DNA of 64,000 nt, taken from NCBI RefSeq assembly GCF_034521915.1, contig NZ_JAXHLU010000004.1, positions 248,001 through 312,000 of the forward strand, in the 5' to 3' direction. The notes beneath the pieces were generated by a model. It ran no database searches. It saw nothing but the letters and a program-made list of their open reading frames with translations, and had not been told where the DNA came from. The stretch is from Fodinibius sp034521915 (GTDB taxonomy: Bacteria > Bacteroidota > Rhodothermia > Balneolales > Balneolaceae). Numbering within the stretch: the stretch's first letter is position 1; every line of letters begins with the position of its first letter. The translations under genes and the position numbers were made by a program. Below, one piece after another: positions 32,882 through 41,797 of the stretch.

Positions 32882-33766
32882 CTAATCTGTTGTGCTGTTG
32901 AGATGATAGCTTTGAACGACAGATTTCAGGAGGTCGGGTTTGTTAGTAAAAATTCCGGTAACGCCACCTGCAATGAGTTTTTGCATTCGCTTTTTGCTAT
33001 CCACGGTATAAATAAAAGTCGGGATATCATGCTTGTCGAGATCAGCCATCCATTTTCTTTTTAGTTGTCGATAGCTACAGTTAAACGCATCAACATTATA
33101 TTTTTCAACGAGCTGATGTGGCAGTAATCGGTTTGATTGCTTTTTCTCGTAGAGTAAAGCTGCAGGAATATTAGGATCTAATTTTTTGAGATGGCGAATG
33201 GCTCGATAGTTAAAACTGGAAAATAAGACATGCTTTTCCATCCCATATTTTTTGACAAGCTGAAGTGCTTTCTCTTCTATCCCGTTTTTAATCTCATTAG
33301 AAACAGCTTCGGTTTTAATTTCGATATTGAGAGCAATATTTTCTGATGCAAATTTCAGTACTTCTTCGAGAGTGGGAATCTTTTGATCAGAAAATTCAGC
33401 GTCAAACCAGGAACCGGCATCTAGCTTTTTTAGGTCTTCGAGCGTGTAATATTTGACGTAGCTGTTGCCGTTGGTATGCTTGTTAAGCTTAGCATCATGA
33501 AAAACGATTGGAACGCCGTCTTTACTCATCATAATATCAAGTTCAATCATCTCTGCGCCCATTTTTACCGCTTTTTTAAAAGCGATCATTGTATTTTCGG
33601 GATAATAAGCGCTGGCACCGCGGTGGGCTATGATCACAAAATTGTCGCCATCATCGTTATAAAGTGCAGGTAAATTATGCTTTTGAGTCATAGATGATTG
33701 GGCCTGACAGTTAATAGTTGCAATAGAAGCAAATGTCAAGATAAGACAGAGATGCTTAATTCTCAT
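32882..33766 (-). CDS. Secreted glycerophosphodiester phosphodiesterase
   Basis: A 294-residue GDPD enzyme that splits glycerophosphodiesters to glycerol-3-phosphate plus alcohol. A signal peptide (MRIKHLCLILTFASIATINCQAQ) supports the ATG at 33766 rather than the longer frame from 33802. Catalytic motifs: IIAHRGASAYYPENT (His, Arg, Glu), MIELDIMMSKDGVPIVFHD (Glu/Asp and second His), and IEIKTE. The gene overlaps the end of the upstream small membrane protein gene by 11 bases. Confidence 0.9.
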   Translation of the reverse strand: MRIKHLCLILTFASIATINCQAQSSMTQKHNLPALYNDDGDNFVIIAHRGASAYYPENTMIAFKKAVKMGAEMIELDIMMSKDGVPIVFHDAKLNKHTNGNSYVKYYTLEDLKKLDAGSWFDAEFSDQKIPTLEEVLKFASENIALNIEIKTEAVSNEIKNGIEEKALQLVKKYGMEKHVLFSSFNYRAIRHLKKLDPNIPAALLYEKKQSNRLLPHQLVEKYNVDAFNCSYRQLKRKWMADLDKHDIPTFIYTVDSKKRMQKLIAGGVTGIFTNKPDLLKSVVQSYHLNSTTD

Positions 33767-34088
33767 GCTGTATTTTCCATTGCAAGTATTCCAGCAACTC
33801 ATCGATTTGATTTTTTTGATAGAATATTAATCCCACGTTTATTGCAAAAACAGCCAAAATGATGATGAAAAATGTTTGGCTGAGCTGGGTAATATCAAAA
33901 TAAAAGGAGTAGCCAAAAAATAATATAGCCGCAATATTTACGGCAAGTTGAATCCATTTATTCCGTTTTTTCTTGTGAAGGGCATCCACTTGTTCGCTTT
34001 CGGGCAGCGACAGTTCGTCTTTCTTGAGGTGTACAGTAAGGTAAGATTGAAGTCGGTTCTGTGTGTCGGAATCGTTAAAGTCCGTCAT
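33756..34088 (-). CDS. Small membrane protein of unknown function
   Basis: A 110-residue protein starting at the ATG 34088, one base after the stop of the upstream gene. A charged N-terminal half (LKKDELSLPESEQVDALHKKKRNK) is followed by two helices (WIQLAVNIAAILFFGYSFYF, FFIIILAVFAINVGLIFY). Family not recognised. Translationally coupled to both neighbours. Confidence 0.6.
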   Translation of the reverse strand: MTDFNDSDTQNRLQSYLTVHLKKDELSLPESEQVDALHKKKRNKWIQLAVNIAAILFFGYSFYFDITQLSQTFFIIILAVFAINVGLIFYQKNQIDELLEYLQWKIQHEN

Positions 34089-34089
34089 A

Positions 34090-34437
34090 TCAGTTTTTGT
34101 GTTGCATGATCCGCTGCATGGCGTTACGTAACAAAGATTTAGGGTTGTTTCTTTTTGCAGCCGTGATATACAGAAGATAAAGACCAATCATAGTTGTTAC
34201 ACTGGCGATCATTATTAACGCGGTGGAAATCCATTGTGGCTGGATAAGCCCCAACACGGATACCGTAACTACAGCCAATCCCAGTAAGACCTGTGACACC
34301 CCGGCAATCAGATAGAATGCTGAAAGCGAATGGGTTTGTTCAACATATTGAGAAATGGCAGAATTATGTATGGAATCCTTTATATTGGATGATTCCGAGG
34401 ATGGAAACGAATCATCTTTTGGGTTCTTATTTTTCAT
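34090..34437 (-). CDS. Small membrane protein of unknown function
   Basis: A 115-residue protein with a hydrophilic Ser-rich N-terminal third and two membrane helices (AFYLIAGVSQVLLGLAVVTVSVL, ISTALIMIASVTTMIGLYLLY), then a basic tail (KRNNPKSLLRNAMQR). No family recognised. It heads the short leftward operon with the second membrane protein and GDPD. Divergent from rlmB. Confidence 0.6.
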   Translation of the reverse strand: MKNKNPKDDSFPSSESSNIKDSIHNSAISQYVEQTHSLSAFYLIAGVSQVLLGLAVVTVSVLGLIQPQWISTALIMIASVTTMIGLYLLYITAAKRNNPKSLLRNAMQRIMQHKN

Positions 34438-34517
34438 AGGTATACCCGTTATTTAATAGATCGTTAAGTACTTACAAGTTAAACGAAATTATTAATATTT
34501 CAATTCCCTGATTTATC

Positions 34518-35267
34518 ATGACAGAAAGTGATACAAATATTTATGTTTATGGTCGTAACTCTATCATAGAGGCACTGAGGAACGAAGCCGAACGTATGCA
34601 AAAGATTTTTGTACGCGATTCGCTGCACGATTCTCAACTCTCAGAGATTTTTGATTTAGCATCCCAACATCGTATACCTATTTCACATGTTCCTGGTTCC
34701 AAACTCAATGATCTTGTGGGCAGCGTAAATGATCAGGGCGTAGTAGCACTGATGAGCCAGATATCATATCAGGATTTTGGAAGTTGGCTCGATACCGTTG
34801 ATACATCCGACTACCCGGCCGTTCTGTTGCTGGATGAAATTGAAGATCCCGGAAATCTTGGGGCTATGCTCCGTACAGCTGCGGCAGCGGGGATATCGGC
34901 CGTCTTGGTTCCCAAACATCGACAGGCGCCGATAAATGCTACTGTTCATAAGACATCGGCAGGAACGGTGGGTCGCATCCCAATTGTTCGCGTTGGTAAT
35001 CTCAATCAATCCATAATGAAGCTAAAAGATGAGGGATTTTGGATTGGCGGCTTGGATATGGATGGAGATCAAGAGCTCTGGGACCTGGAAGTTGATCGAC
35101 CGCTGGCATTTGTCGTTGGCAACGAGGGAAGCGGTATCAGTCAAAAAACCCTAGAGCACTGCGATTACAAATTTCGTATTCCTATGGAAAACAATGTTGA
35201 GTCGCTGAATGCTTCGGTAAGTGCTGCCCTGCTTTGCTACGAGTGGAAACGGAAAGTACAGAGTTAA
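34518..35267 (+). CDS. rlmB: 23S rRNA (guanosine-2'-O)-methyltransferase RlmB-type (TrmH family)
   Basis: A 249-residue SPOUT methyltransferase. It has the N-terminal substrate-binding domain (YVYGRNSIIEALRNEAER) and the knotted catalytic domain: LDEIEDPGNLGAMLRTAAAAG (motif 1 with the catalytic Arg), FVVGNEGSGIS (motif 2) and IPMENNVESLNASVSAALL (motif 3, SLNxSVxxxI). It likely methylates G2251 of 23S rRNA. TrmH paralogues are hard to tell apart, so the exact site is inferred. It is convergent with the NamZ gene. Confidence 0.88.
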   Translation: MTESDTNIYVYGRNSIIEALRNEAERMQKIFVRDSLHDSQLSEIFDLASQHRIPISHVPGSKLNDLVGSVNDQGVVALMSQISYQDFGSWLDTVDTSDYPAVLLLDEIEDPGNLGAMLRTAAAAGISAVLVPKHRQAPINATVHKTSAGTVGRIPIVRVGNLNQSIMKLKDEGFWIGGLDMDGDQELWDLEVDRPLAFVVGNEGSGISQKTLEHCDYKFRIPMENNVESLNASVSAALLCYEWKRKVQS

Positions 35268-35270
35268 GCA

Positions 35271-36500
35271 TTATTCGTAGAGAAGATATTGTTCACGTTG
35301 CTCCTTAAATTCAGAAGCTGTTTCCTTCCATTGCTTGGGATACAAATCGTTTTTTAGCTGTTCTTGCAGAGATGAATTATCAATACCGCTAAGCTTGGGC
35401 ATGTAGTCATTGAGCGAAGCATCGGGGGTAGCATCGAGTAAAGTTGATAAAAGTTCGGCCCCAAGAGTAACCGGGTTAAATGCATCGGGATTGGTTACTT
35501 GAATGGCAATACCGTGACACTGTTCGCCCTCAAATTTGGGATTGGATGCTTTGCCGGGCATAGATTCGGGAGTGAAAGAGCGCCGCTCTATATTGACGCC
35601 GGAAAATTGTCGACGAAGCTGTGCAATATGAGAAGTGGTAAGTTTAGTTTTTGGGGATCCGATTCGAAGAAAGGGATTATCCGTACCGCGTCCTTCAGAC
35701 ATCGTTGTTCCTTCAAAAAGAACGGTTCCCAAATAGACATAAGCGTGATAAAAACTGGGCAGGTTGGGAGATGGGGGAATCCAATCGAGGCCTGTTTCGG
35801 GCCATTTCATTGAGCGGTTCCATCCCTCCATGGGAATTACTCGAACGGTTGCCTGTTCTGCATTATCAATCCACTGTTCGCCGACCATCATTTTGGCTAA
35901 TTCACCGAGGGTCATCCCATGCACCATGGGAATAGGGTATTTTCCCACAAAAGATTGATGTTTGTCTTGCATCATCCATCCTGAAATAAAATCACCGGCG
36001 GGATTGGGACGATCTAAAATCCAGACCGGAATATCTTTTGCAGCAGCGGCCTCAATAATATTACCCAGCGTAGCATTGTAGGTATAGAATCGGGCACCTA
36101 CATCCTGAATATCGAAAAGCAGGATATCTGTCTTTTCAAGCATTTCCTGGGTGGGGGTGCGTGTATTGCCGTAGAGCGAAAAAACAGGCAGACCGGTAGA
36201 TTGGTCAATGCCGTCTTCAATGGTTTCTCCTGCACCAATATCTCCACGAAAACCGTGTTCGGGAGCAAAAAGTGCTGTAACGTTTATGTCACGAGCAAGT
36301 AAGGTATCAAGCATATGCGAGCCTTCTACGCGGGCAGTCGGATTCATCACCAGCCCTACGCGTTTGTCTTCGAGCTCATTAAGGTGATTGTCGAGCAAGA
36401 CATGAGCACCTACTTTTACCGTTGGCTGCGATTGGATTAAGTTACATCCCATAAGGATTAAACAGGTGCAAACGATAAGTAGGACGGTAGTGGCTCGCAT
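35271..36500 (-). CDS. Exo-beta-N-acetylmuramidase NamZ-type lipoprotein (DUF1343/GH171)
   Basis: A 409-residue DUF1343 protein with a lipoprotein signal peptide (VLLIVCTCLILMGCN). Signature regions: VGLVMNPTARVE, FAPEHGFRG with the His-Gly pair, LLFDIQDVGARFYTYN, IWPETG-like MKWPETGLDWIPPSPNLP, and EGTTMSEGRGT. NamZ enzymes remove terminal MurNAc from peptidoglycan fragments. The secreted GH3 gene at 3.7 kb would remove GlcNAc. ndk lies 15 bases upstream on the same strand and may be co-transcribed. Confidence 0.9.
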   Translation of the reverse strand: MRATTVLLIVCTCLILMGCNLIQSQPTVKVGAHVLLDNHLNELEDKRVGLVMNPTARVEGSHMLDTLLARDINVTALFAPEHGFRGDIGAGETIEDGIDQSTGLPVFSLYGNTRTPTQEMLEKTDILLFDIQDVGARFYTYNATLGNIIEAAAAKDIPVWILDRPNPAGDFISGWMMQDKHQSFVGKYPIPMVHGMTLGELAKMMVGEQWIDNAEQATVRVIPMEGWNRSMKWPETGLDWIPPSPNLPSFYHAYVYLGTVLFEGTTMSEGRGTDNPFLRIGSPKTKLTTSHIAQLRRQFSGVNIERRSFTPESMPGKASNPKFEGEQCHGIAIQVTNPDAFNPVTLGAELLSTLLDATPDASLNDYMPKLSGIDNSSLQEQLKNDLYPKQWKETASEFKEQREQYLLYE

Positions 36501-36515
36501 ATCCTCGAAATTTAC

Positions 36516-36947
36516 TTAGGCTTTATTAGCTACCACTTCTGCTTCAGAAAAGAAATATGCGGCTTCTTTTTTGCCGTTTTCAACAGAATCAGAGCCGTGA
36601 ATAATATTTTCGCCTATACTGTCCGCAAAATCGGCACGAATGGTCCCCTCTTCAGCTTCACTTGGATCGGTAGCACCAATAAATTCGCGAAAATCTTCGA
36701 TGGCATTTTCTTTTTCAAGAATCATGGGTACGCAGGGGCCGCTGCTCATAAATTCAACAAGTTCATCGAAAAATGGGCGTTCTTTGTGAACGGCATAAAA
36801 TCCGCCTGCGGTATCTTTGGTCAGACGAGTCATTTTCATCGCAACAATGCGAAAGCCGGCCTCTTGAATGCGGCGGGTAACTTCGCCAATTAGATTTTTT
36901 CGTACGCAATCTGGTTTTAGGATCGTGAGAGTTCGTTCTACTGCCAT
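36516..36947 (-). CDS. ndk: Nucleoside diphosphate kinase
   Basis: A 143-residue enzyme equalising NTP pools via a phosphohistidine. Features: ERTLTILKPDCVRKN at the N terminus, GPCVPMILEKENAI, the signature NIIHGSDSVE with the catalytic His (about 118), and a Glu/Ala-rich end. Length typical. The NamZ gene follows by 15 bases. The divergent cyclase gene begins 136 bases to the right. Confidence 0.96.
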   Translation of the reverse strand: MAVERTLTILKPDCVRKNLIGEVTRRIQEAGFRIVAMKMTRLTKDTAGGFYAVHKERPFFDELVEFMSSGPCVPMILEKENAIEDFREFIGATDPSEAEEGTIRADFADSIGENIIHGSDSVENGKKEAAYFFSEAEVVANKA

Positions 36948-36965
36948 AAAATAAATTTAAAGATT

Positions 36966-36998
36966 TGTAACAGATTAGTGTTTCTATGCTCTTTTAAA
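36966..36998 (+). promoter_or_regulatory. Candidate ECF-type promoter upstream of the cyclase gene
   Basis: TGTAAC (36966-36971), a 17-base spacer and CTCTTTTAAA (36989-36998). It resembles the sites at 5013 and 10074 in the first block and CTCTT with the same spacing, but lacks the G of CTCTTG. The implied leader to the ATG at 37084 is about 80 bases, again similar. Confidence 0.42.
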
Positions 36999-37083
36999 TA
37001 AAGGACATAAATATAACGCATACTGCACTAATTCACGAAGTCAATTGTGCAGAACTTTTTCGCTTATAAAAAGTCACAAATAA

Positions 37084-38931
37084 ATGGTTCATCATAAGAC
37101 GGTACAATTATCTTGGAGCTGGCAGGTCAATGCTCTACCGCAAGAGATTTGGCCATTTATTACTGATGTCAATCGCTTGTTTAAGGACTTAAATCAGCCA
37201 AGCATTCAGAAAGTTCATATTACCCAGTCGGTAGATCAGGATTTAATTCAGCTTTCCTACAATGGAATAAACCGATACGAAGTTTGGGAAGAAGAGCCTT
37301 TTGAATGGGAATATCCATTTCGTTTTGGTGTAGTTCGTCATTACCAGTCAGGAGCATACAAGGATTTGAAAATCCAGGTTGACTTAAAGGAAAATGAAAA
37401 GGGAAGTCGTGTAATTGTTAAGTTTTGGGCCGTCCCCCGTAATAAACTCCTTTCGTTTTGGAATACCTTAAAACTTAAAATGTTGGTAAAGCGACGTTTT
37501 AAAAAGGTAATTGACAGATACGATCAGTTGGCTATAAGCGATCGTCATCATTATCAGATTGCCAATAAAAAAGGATTGGTCCGCGGGGGCGAAAATCGAC
37601 TACGACAGATTGAGGAAGAGCTGCACAATAGCGAGGTTGATGCTGCCATATTGAAGCGGTTGATTGACTTTATTCGCCGTGCTGATGATTTGGAGCTGCA
37701 GCAAATTTCTCCACTCAAACTTGCAGAGCAGTGGGACCTATCTACGGAAAAGGTTTTTAAGGTTTTTATCCATGCGGCCAAAGCGAATCTTCTAAATTTT
37801 AACTGGGATCTGTATTGTCCATCCTGCAGAAGTATTCAGGAATCGGTAAAAACGTTAAATCAGATTCATGAGCCGATTTATTGTGATGAGTGTGAGCAGG
37901 AATTCAAGGTCAATTTTAATAAAACGGTTCAGCTTAGTTTTACACCGCATCCGTTAATCCGAAAAATAAATAGGGATCAATATTGTATTCGGGGACCACA
38001 GCAGAAGTCGCACGTGGTACTGCAACAGTATCTTAAACCCGGGCAAAAGCGCTATTTGATGACAGATTTACAATCAGGGGAATATATTTTGCGATCAACG
38101 CAGTCAAAAGGTGCGGCTTTGGTGCATGTGGATAAGCATGGAGATGATACGGTTCATGTAAATATTAACACCTCGGGGCTTACCGGAGAAGAGGTTCATA
38201 TTGCAAACAGTCCCAATTTGAGTATCGAAAATACAACTGATAAAAATCAACTTATTACTCTCGAGCGCAAGAGCTGGTCTTTGCACGGAGTGAGCGCTGC
38301 TCGGGCAACATCGTCGCAGCTATTTCGCAATCTTTTTGCAAATGAAGTACTGCGCAAGGGTGAAAAAATATCAGTCGATAACCTGACGTTGATGTTTACT
38401 GATTTGTTTGATTCAACGGGCATGTATAACGAGGAAGGAGATGACAAGGCTGTGGGACAGGTCATCGATCACTTTGAAATCCTGCAACAGGTAGTTTCCA
38501 AAGAGAACGGTGCTATAGTTAAAACAATTGGCGACTCGGTAATGGCGGTATTTTGTGAGCCCGACCAGGCTTTACGAGCTTATCTGAGAGCTCAAAAAAT
38601 GATATCGGACGACGAACGCTTTACCGATGATTTTCAGCTTAAGGCCGGAATTCATCACGGGAGCTGTGTGGCTGTTAATCTCAATAGCCGTATCGATTAC
38701 TTTGGCTGTACCGTTAATATTGCTTCGCGTTTTGTGGATTACGCATCAGAAAATGAACTCATCATTTCTCAGAAAGTATTTAGCAAGTATAATTTGCAAG
38801 AAATGCTTGAGGATTCTGAGAATGAAGGGAGAGTTGAGGATATTAATATTCGCCTCAAGGGATTTAATAAAGAATCGTTTTCCATCAAGCGCATACAAAT
38901 AAGTGATTCTCCACTTCGACTGGCAATATAA
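37084..38931 (+). CDS. Class III adenylate/guanylate cyclase with N-terminal SRPBCC and zinc-ribbon domains
   Basis: A 615-residue cytosolic protein. Residues 1-150 look like an SRPBCC/START-like fold (WSWQVNALPQEIWPFITDV). A helical winged-helix segment (about 190-235) and a zinc ribbon (CPSC at 243, CDEC at 266) follow, then a FHA-like or DUF5939-type linker. The class III cyclase domain is at about 430-600. Catalytic elements are intact: LMFTDLFDST (first metal Asp), KTIGDSVMAVF (second Asp and the base-recognising Lys), DYFGCTVNIASRF (Asp, Asn, Arg). The Lys/Asp pair favours ATP. Ligand for the N-terminal half unknown. Confidence 0.85.
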   Translation: MVHHKTVQLSWSWQVNALPQEIWPFITDVNRLFKDLNQPSIQKVHITQSVDQDLIQLSYNGINRYEVWEEEPFEWEYPFRFGVVRHYQSGAYKDLKIQVDLKENEKGSRVIVKFWAVPRNKLLSFWNTLKLKMLVKRRFKKVIDRYDQLAISDRHHYQIANKKGLVRGGENRLRQIEEELHNSEVDAAILKRLIDFIRRADDLELQQISPLKLAEQWDLSTEKVFKVFIHAAKANLLNFNWDLYCPSCRSIQESVKTLNQIHEPIYCDECEQEFKVNFNKTVQLSFTPHPLIRKINRDQYCIRGPQQKSHVVLQQYLKPGQKRYLMTDLQSGEYILRSTQSKGAALVHVDKHGDDTVHVNINTSGLTGEEVHIANSPNLSIENTTDKNQLITLERKSWSLHGVSAARATSSQLFRNLFANEVLRKGEKISVDNLTLMFTDLFDSTGMYNEEGDDKAVGQVIDHFEILQQVVSKENGAIVKTIGDSVMAVFCEPDQALRAYLRAQKMISDDERFTDDFQLKAGIHHGSCVAVNLNSRIDYFGCTVNIASRFVDYASENELIISQKVFSKYNLQEMLEDSENEGRVEDINIRLKGFNKESFSIKRIQISDSPLRLAI

Positions 38932-39027
38932 GGTTGTTTGCTCATCTAAATTATAGCTTGAGAGCCACCTCTACTTACCGTAGCTTATCTGCTGACTTTA
39001 CTATTTTCTAAAAATTATATTTCTGAT

Positions 39028-39522
39028 ATGAATGCAAAAAAAGATTCTCAGCAGCCTGTTGCTCCCGGAGCAAAAAAAATGAAAAAAAAGAAGAATATTG
39101 CACTTATTGCCCATGATCATCGAAAAAAGGATCTAATTGACTGGTGCGATTTTAACAAGGGATCGCTTTCAAAACATAACTTGTTTGGGACGGGTACGAC
39201 AGGTGAAATGATTGCCGATAAGGTAGGCCTGGATGTAAATCGCTTTAATAGTGGCCCTCTGGGTGGCGACCTGCAAATTGGAGCCGCCATCGCAGAAAAT
39301 AAGATTGAGATGATGATTTTTTTCTGGGATCCGCTCCAGGCCCAGCCGCATGATGTAGATGTGAAAGCACTGTTGCGAATTGGCGTGCTTTATAATATTC
39401 CTATGGCGTGCAATCGCTCATCGGCCGACTTCATGATTTCAACGGATCTTATAGATGAAGAATACGATCGCTTTATCGTGGATTACAGCGAACGTTTTTC
39501 AAAAGATGTAGATAAAGAGTAG
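39028..39522 (+). CDS. mgsA: Methylglyoxal synthase
   Basis: A 164-residue enzyme converting dihydroxyacetone phosphate to methylglyoxal. Motifs: IALIAHDHRKKDLIDW, LFGTGTTGEMI (phosphate loop), SGPLGGDLQIGAAI with the catalytic Asp, FFWDPLQAQPHDVDVKALLR. A Lys-rich N-terminal extension of about 20 residues precedes the core. Its TAG is directly followed by the ATG of the DUF255 gene. Confidence 0.94.
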   Translation: MNAKKDSQQPVAPGAKKMKKKKNIALIAHDHRKKDLIDWCDFNKGSLSKHNLFGTGTTGEMIADKVGLDVNRFNSGPLGGDLQIGAAIAENKIEMMIFFWDPLQAQPHDVDVKALLRIGVLYNIPMACNRSSADFMISTDLIDEEYDRFIVDYSERFSKDVDKE

Positions 39523-41613
39523 ATGACTGATTCTCCTGATAACAATCAAAATCGTCTGGCGAATGAATCCAGTCCGTATTTGTTGCAGCATGCCGACAAT
39601 CCGGTAGATTGGTATCCCTGGGGAGAGGAAGCATTTGAAAAAGCCAAGCAAGAAGACAAGCCGGTGCTGGTATCTATCGGCTATGCGACCTGCCACTGGT
39701 GTCATGTGATGGCACACGAGTCGTTTGAGGATGAAGAAGTTGCCGAATTGATGAATCGTGCCTTTGTAAATATTAAGGTAGATCGCGAAGAGCGTCCCGA
39801 TATTGATAATACCTATATGTTGGTTTGTCAGATGCTTACCGGTAGTGGCGGCTGGCCCCTTAATGTTTTTTTAACGCCTGATAAGAATCCTTTTTATGCG
39901 GCAACGTATATCCCAAAAGCCGGGCGACAGGGCCGCCCGGGAATGCGCGAGCTTATTCCATGGATTTCTAAGCTGTGGCAGAATGATCGGGAGAAAATTA
40001 TCAATTCTACAGATGAGATTGTCACTGCCTTTCAGAAGTCAAATGTATTTGTCCCATCAGATCGTTTGGATAGTAATATTTTAGATGAGGCGTACGATCA
40101 GTACGAGCAGCAGTTTGATGAGCAATATGGAGGATTTGGTTCATCCCCCAAGTTTCCGAGTTCGCATAACCTAATGTTTTTGCTTCGCTATGCGGATCGT
40201 CATCAGGATTCAAAAGCGCTGGAGATGGTGGAGAAAACACTAACCCAAATGCGCATGGGTGGGCTTTTTGATCAAATCGGCGGAGGCTTTCACCGCTATT
40301 CGACGGATCAGAAATGGTTGGTACCACATTTTGAGAAAATGCTTTATGATCAGGCAATGTTACTGATGGCGTATACTGAGGGTTGGCAATGCACCAAGAA
40401 CGATCTATTCAAGCAGACGACAGATGAAATTTGTAGTTATTTGATGCGTAAGATGCAGGATGAGAATGGCGGATTTTATTCTGCGGAAGATGCTGACAGT
40501 GAGGGAGAAGAGGGAAAGTTTTATGTTTGGAGTACTACCGAAATTCGAGAACTATTGCCGCTGGCTGAAGCAGAACTTTTTATCGATGCCTATAACCTGA
40601 CTGATGAAGGTAATTATCATGATGAGGCTACCGGTCGGAAGACAGGCAAAAATATCCCGCATCTTCAAAAATTGTTTAAGGAGCTTGCCCAAGAACGGGA
40701 TATGGAGCCTGAAAAACTTCGTGCTACATTGGCATCAATTCGGGAAAAATTATTGGAAAAACGCAAAAAACGAGTACATCCGCTCCTTGATGATAAGATT
40801 CTCACCGATTGGAATGGTTTGCTCATTGCGGCATTGGCCAAGGCCGGATCAGCTTTTGAAAATGAGCAGTACCTCGTGCAAGCTGAACGTTGCTGGAAGT
40901 TTATTGATAATGAGATGCTCACTGAAAAAGGAATACTAAAGCACCGTTATCGCAATGGGGATGTTGCTATTGATGGTCATGCCGATGATTATGCATTTGT
41001 GATATGGGGACTTTTGGAGCTGTATGAGGCTACATTTAGAACGGAATATCTGCAGCAGGCGGTTTCGTTGAATGAACAATTTGTGGATCAATTTTGGGAT
41101 GACGAGAACGGTGGTTTTTACTTTACGGATGAAACTGCTGAGGAGCTGCTGGGGCGGAAGAAAGAGATTTATGACGGGGCAATGCCTTCGGGGAATTCCA
41201 TTGCCATGCTGAACCTACTTCGATTGGGACGAATGACTGCCAATACTGAGTGGGAAGAGATGGCTGATGAATCGCTAAAGTTGTTTGCTGAAAGTATTGA
41301 AAAAGCGCCGACGAGCTTTGGAGCAGCTCTGCAGAGTGTGGATTTTCTGGAGGGAGATTCTCAGGAAATTGTTATCGCAGGTTCTCAAGATGATTCTGAT
41401 ATTGAAGAATTTATACGTCCGCTGCAGAACCGTTTTTTACCCCGTGCAGTTGTTATTTTCCATGATCCGGAGGATAGCACGATTGGCGATTTGGTACCGT
41501 ATCTTTCCGATTTTGGGATGAAAGATGGTAAGCCTACTGCTTATGTCTGTCAGAACTATGCATGTGAGCTGCCAACAAATAGCCCTGATAAAATGATGGA
41601 GTTTATCGAATAG
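39523..41613 (+). CDS. DUF255 thioredoxin-domain protein (YyaL / SPATA20-like)
   Basis: A 696-residue protein. The N-terminal thioredoxin-like domain starts NRLANESSPYLLQHADNPVDWYPWG (in two pieces) and contains the redox motif ATCHWCHVM (CxxC, about residue 53). After it come an AGE/cellobiose-epimerase-like (alpha/alpha)6 barrel and a short C-terminal domain. The biochemical role is unknown; homologues exist from bacteria to mammals. It follows mgsA with no spacer, so it is probably translated from the same message. Confidence 0.92.
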   Translation: MTDSPDNNQNRLANESSPYLLQHADNPVDWYPWGEEAFEKAKQEDKPVLVSIGYATCHWCHVMAHESFEDEEVAELMNRAFVNIKVDREERPDIDNTYMLVCQMLTGSGGWPLNVFLTPDKNPFYAATYIPKAGRQGRPGMRELIPWISKLWQNDREKIINSTDEIVTAFQKSNVFVPSDRLDSNILDEAYDQYEQQFDEQYGGFGSSPKFPSSHNLMFLLRYADRHQDSKALEMVEKTLTQMRMGGLFDQIGGGFHRYSTDQKWLVPHFEKMLYDQAMLLMAYTEGWQCTKNDLFKQTTDEICSYLMRKMQDENGGFYSAEDADSEGEEGKFYVWSTTEIRELLPLAEAELFIDAYNLTDEGNYHDEATGRKTGKNIPHLQKLFKELAQERDMEPEKLRATLASIREKLLEKRKKRVHPLLDDKILTDWNGLLIAALAKAGSAFENEQYLVQAERCWKFIDNEMLTEKGILKHRYRNGDVAIDGHADDYAFVIWGLLELYEATFRTEYLQQAVSLNEQFVDQFWDDENGGFYFTDETAEELLGRKKEIYDGAMPSGNSIAMLNLLRLGRMTANTEWEEMADESLKLFAESIEKAPTSFGAALQSVDFLEGDSQEIVIAGSQDDSDIEEFIRPLQNRFLPRAVVIFHDPEDSTIGDLVPYLSDFGMKDGKPTAYVCQNYACELPTNSPDKMMEFIE

Positions 41614-41687
41614 TAATTAGCATTAAACGTGTGCGCTTGATGCCACTGTGGAATGATGGTCCATTGAGATAGCAGCGTAAAACATAG

Positions 41688-41708
41688 ATCTCTCACTTCG
41701 TTCGAGAT
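41688..41708. repeat. Short extragenic palindrome in the DUF255-metallophosphoesterase gap
   Basis: ATCTC (41688-41692) pairs with GAGAT (41704-41708) around CACTTCGTTC. Similar TCTC-x-CTTCG-x-TCGAGATGACA sequences are, from memory, a common dispersed intergenic motif in this group. The 184-base gap holds no credible gene. Confidence 0.4.
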
Positions 41709-41797
41709 GACAATTATAAGTTTTAATTTCAGTGAGACCCGTTGATGAAGAGAAATGTTGCTTCAGGGTTCAATGCTCTCGTAACTAATGGATTGTC

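Noticed and set aside
36597..36893. 98-residue frame opposite ndk
   Set aside because: Fully antisense to a highly conserved kinase gene.
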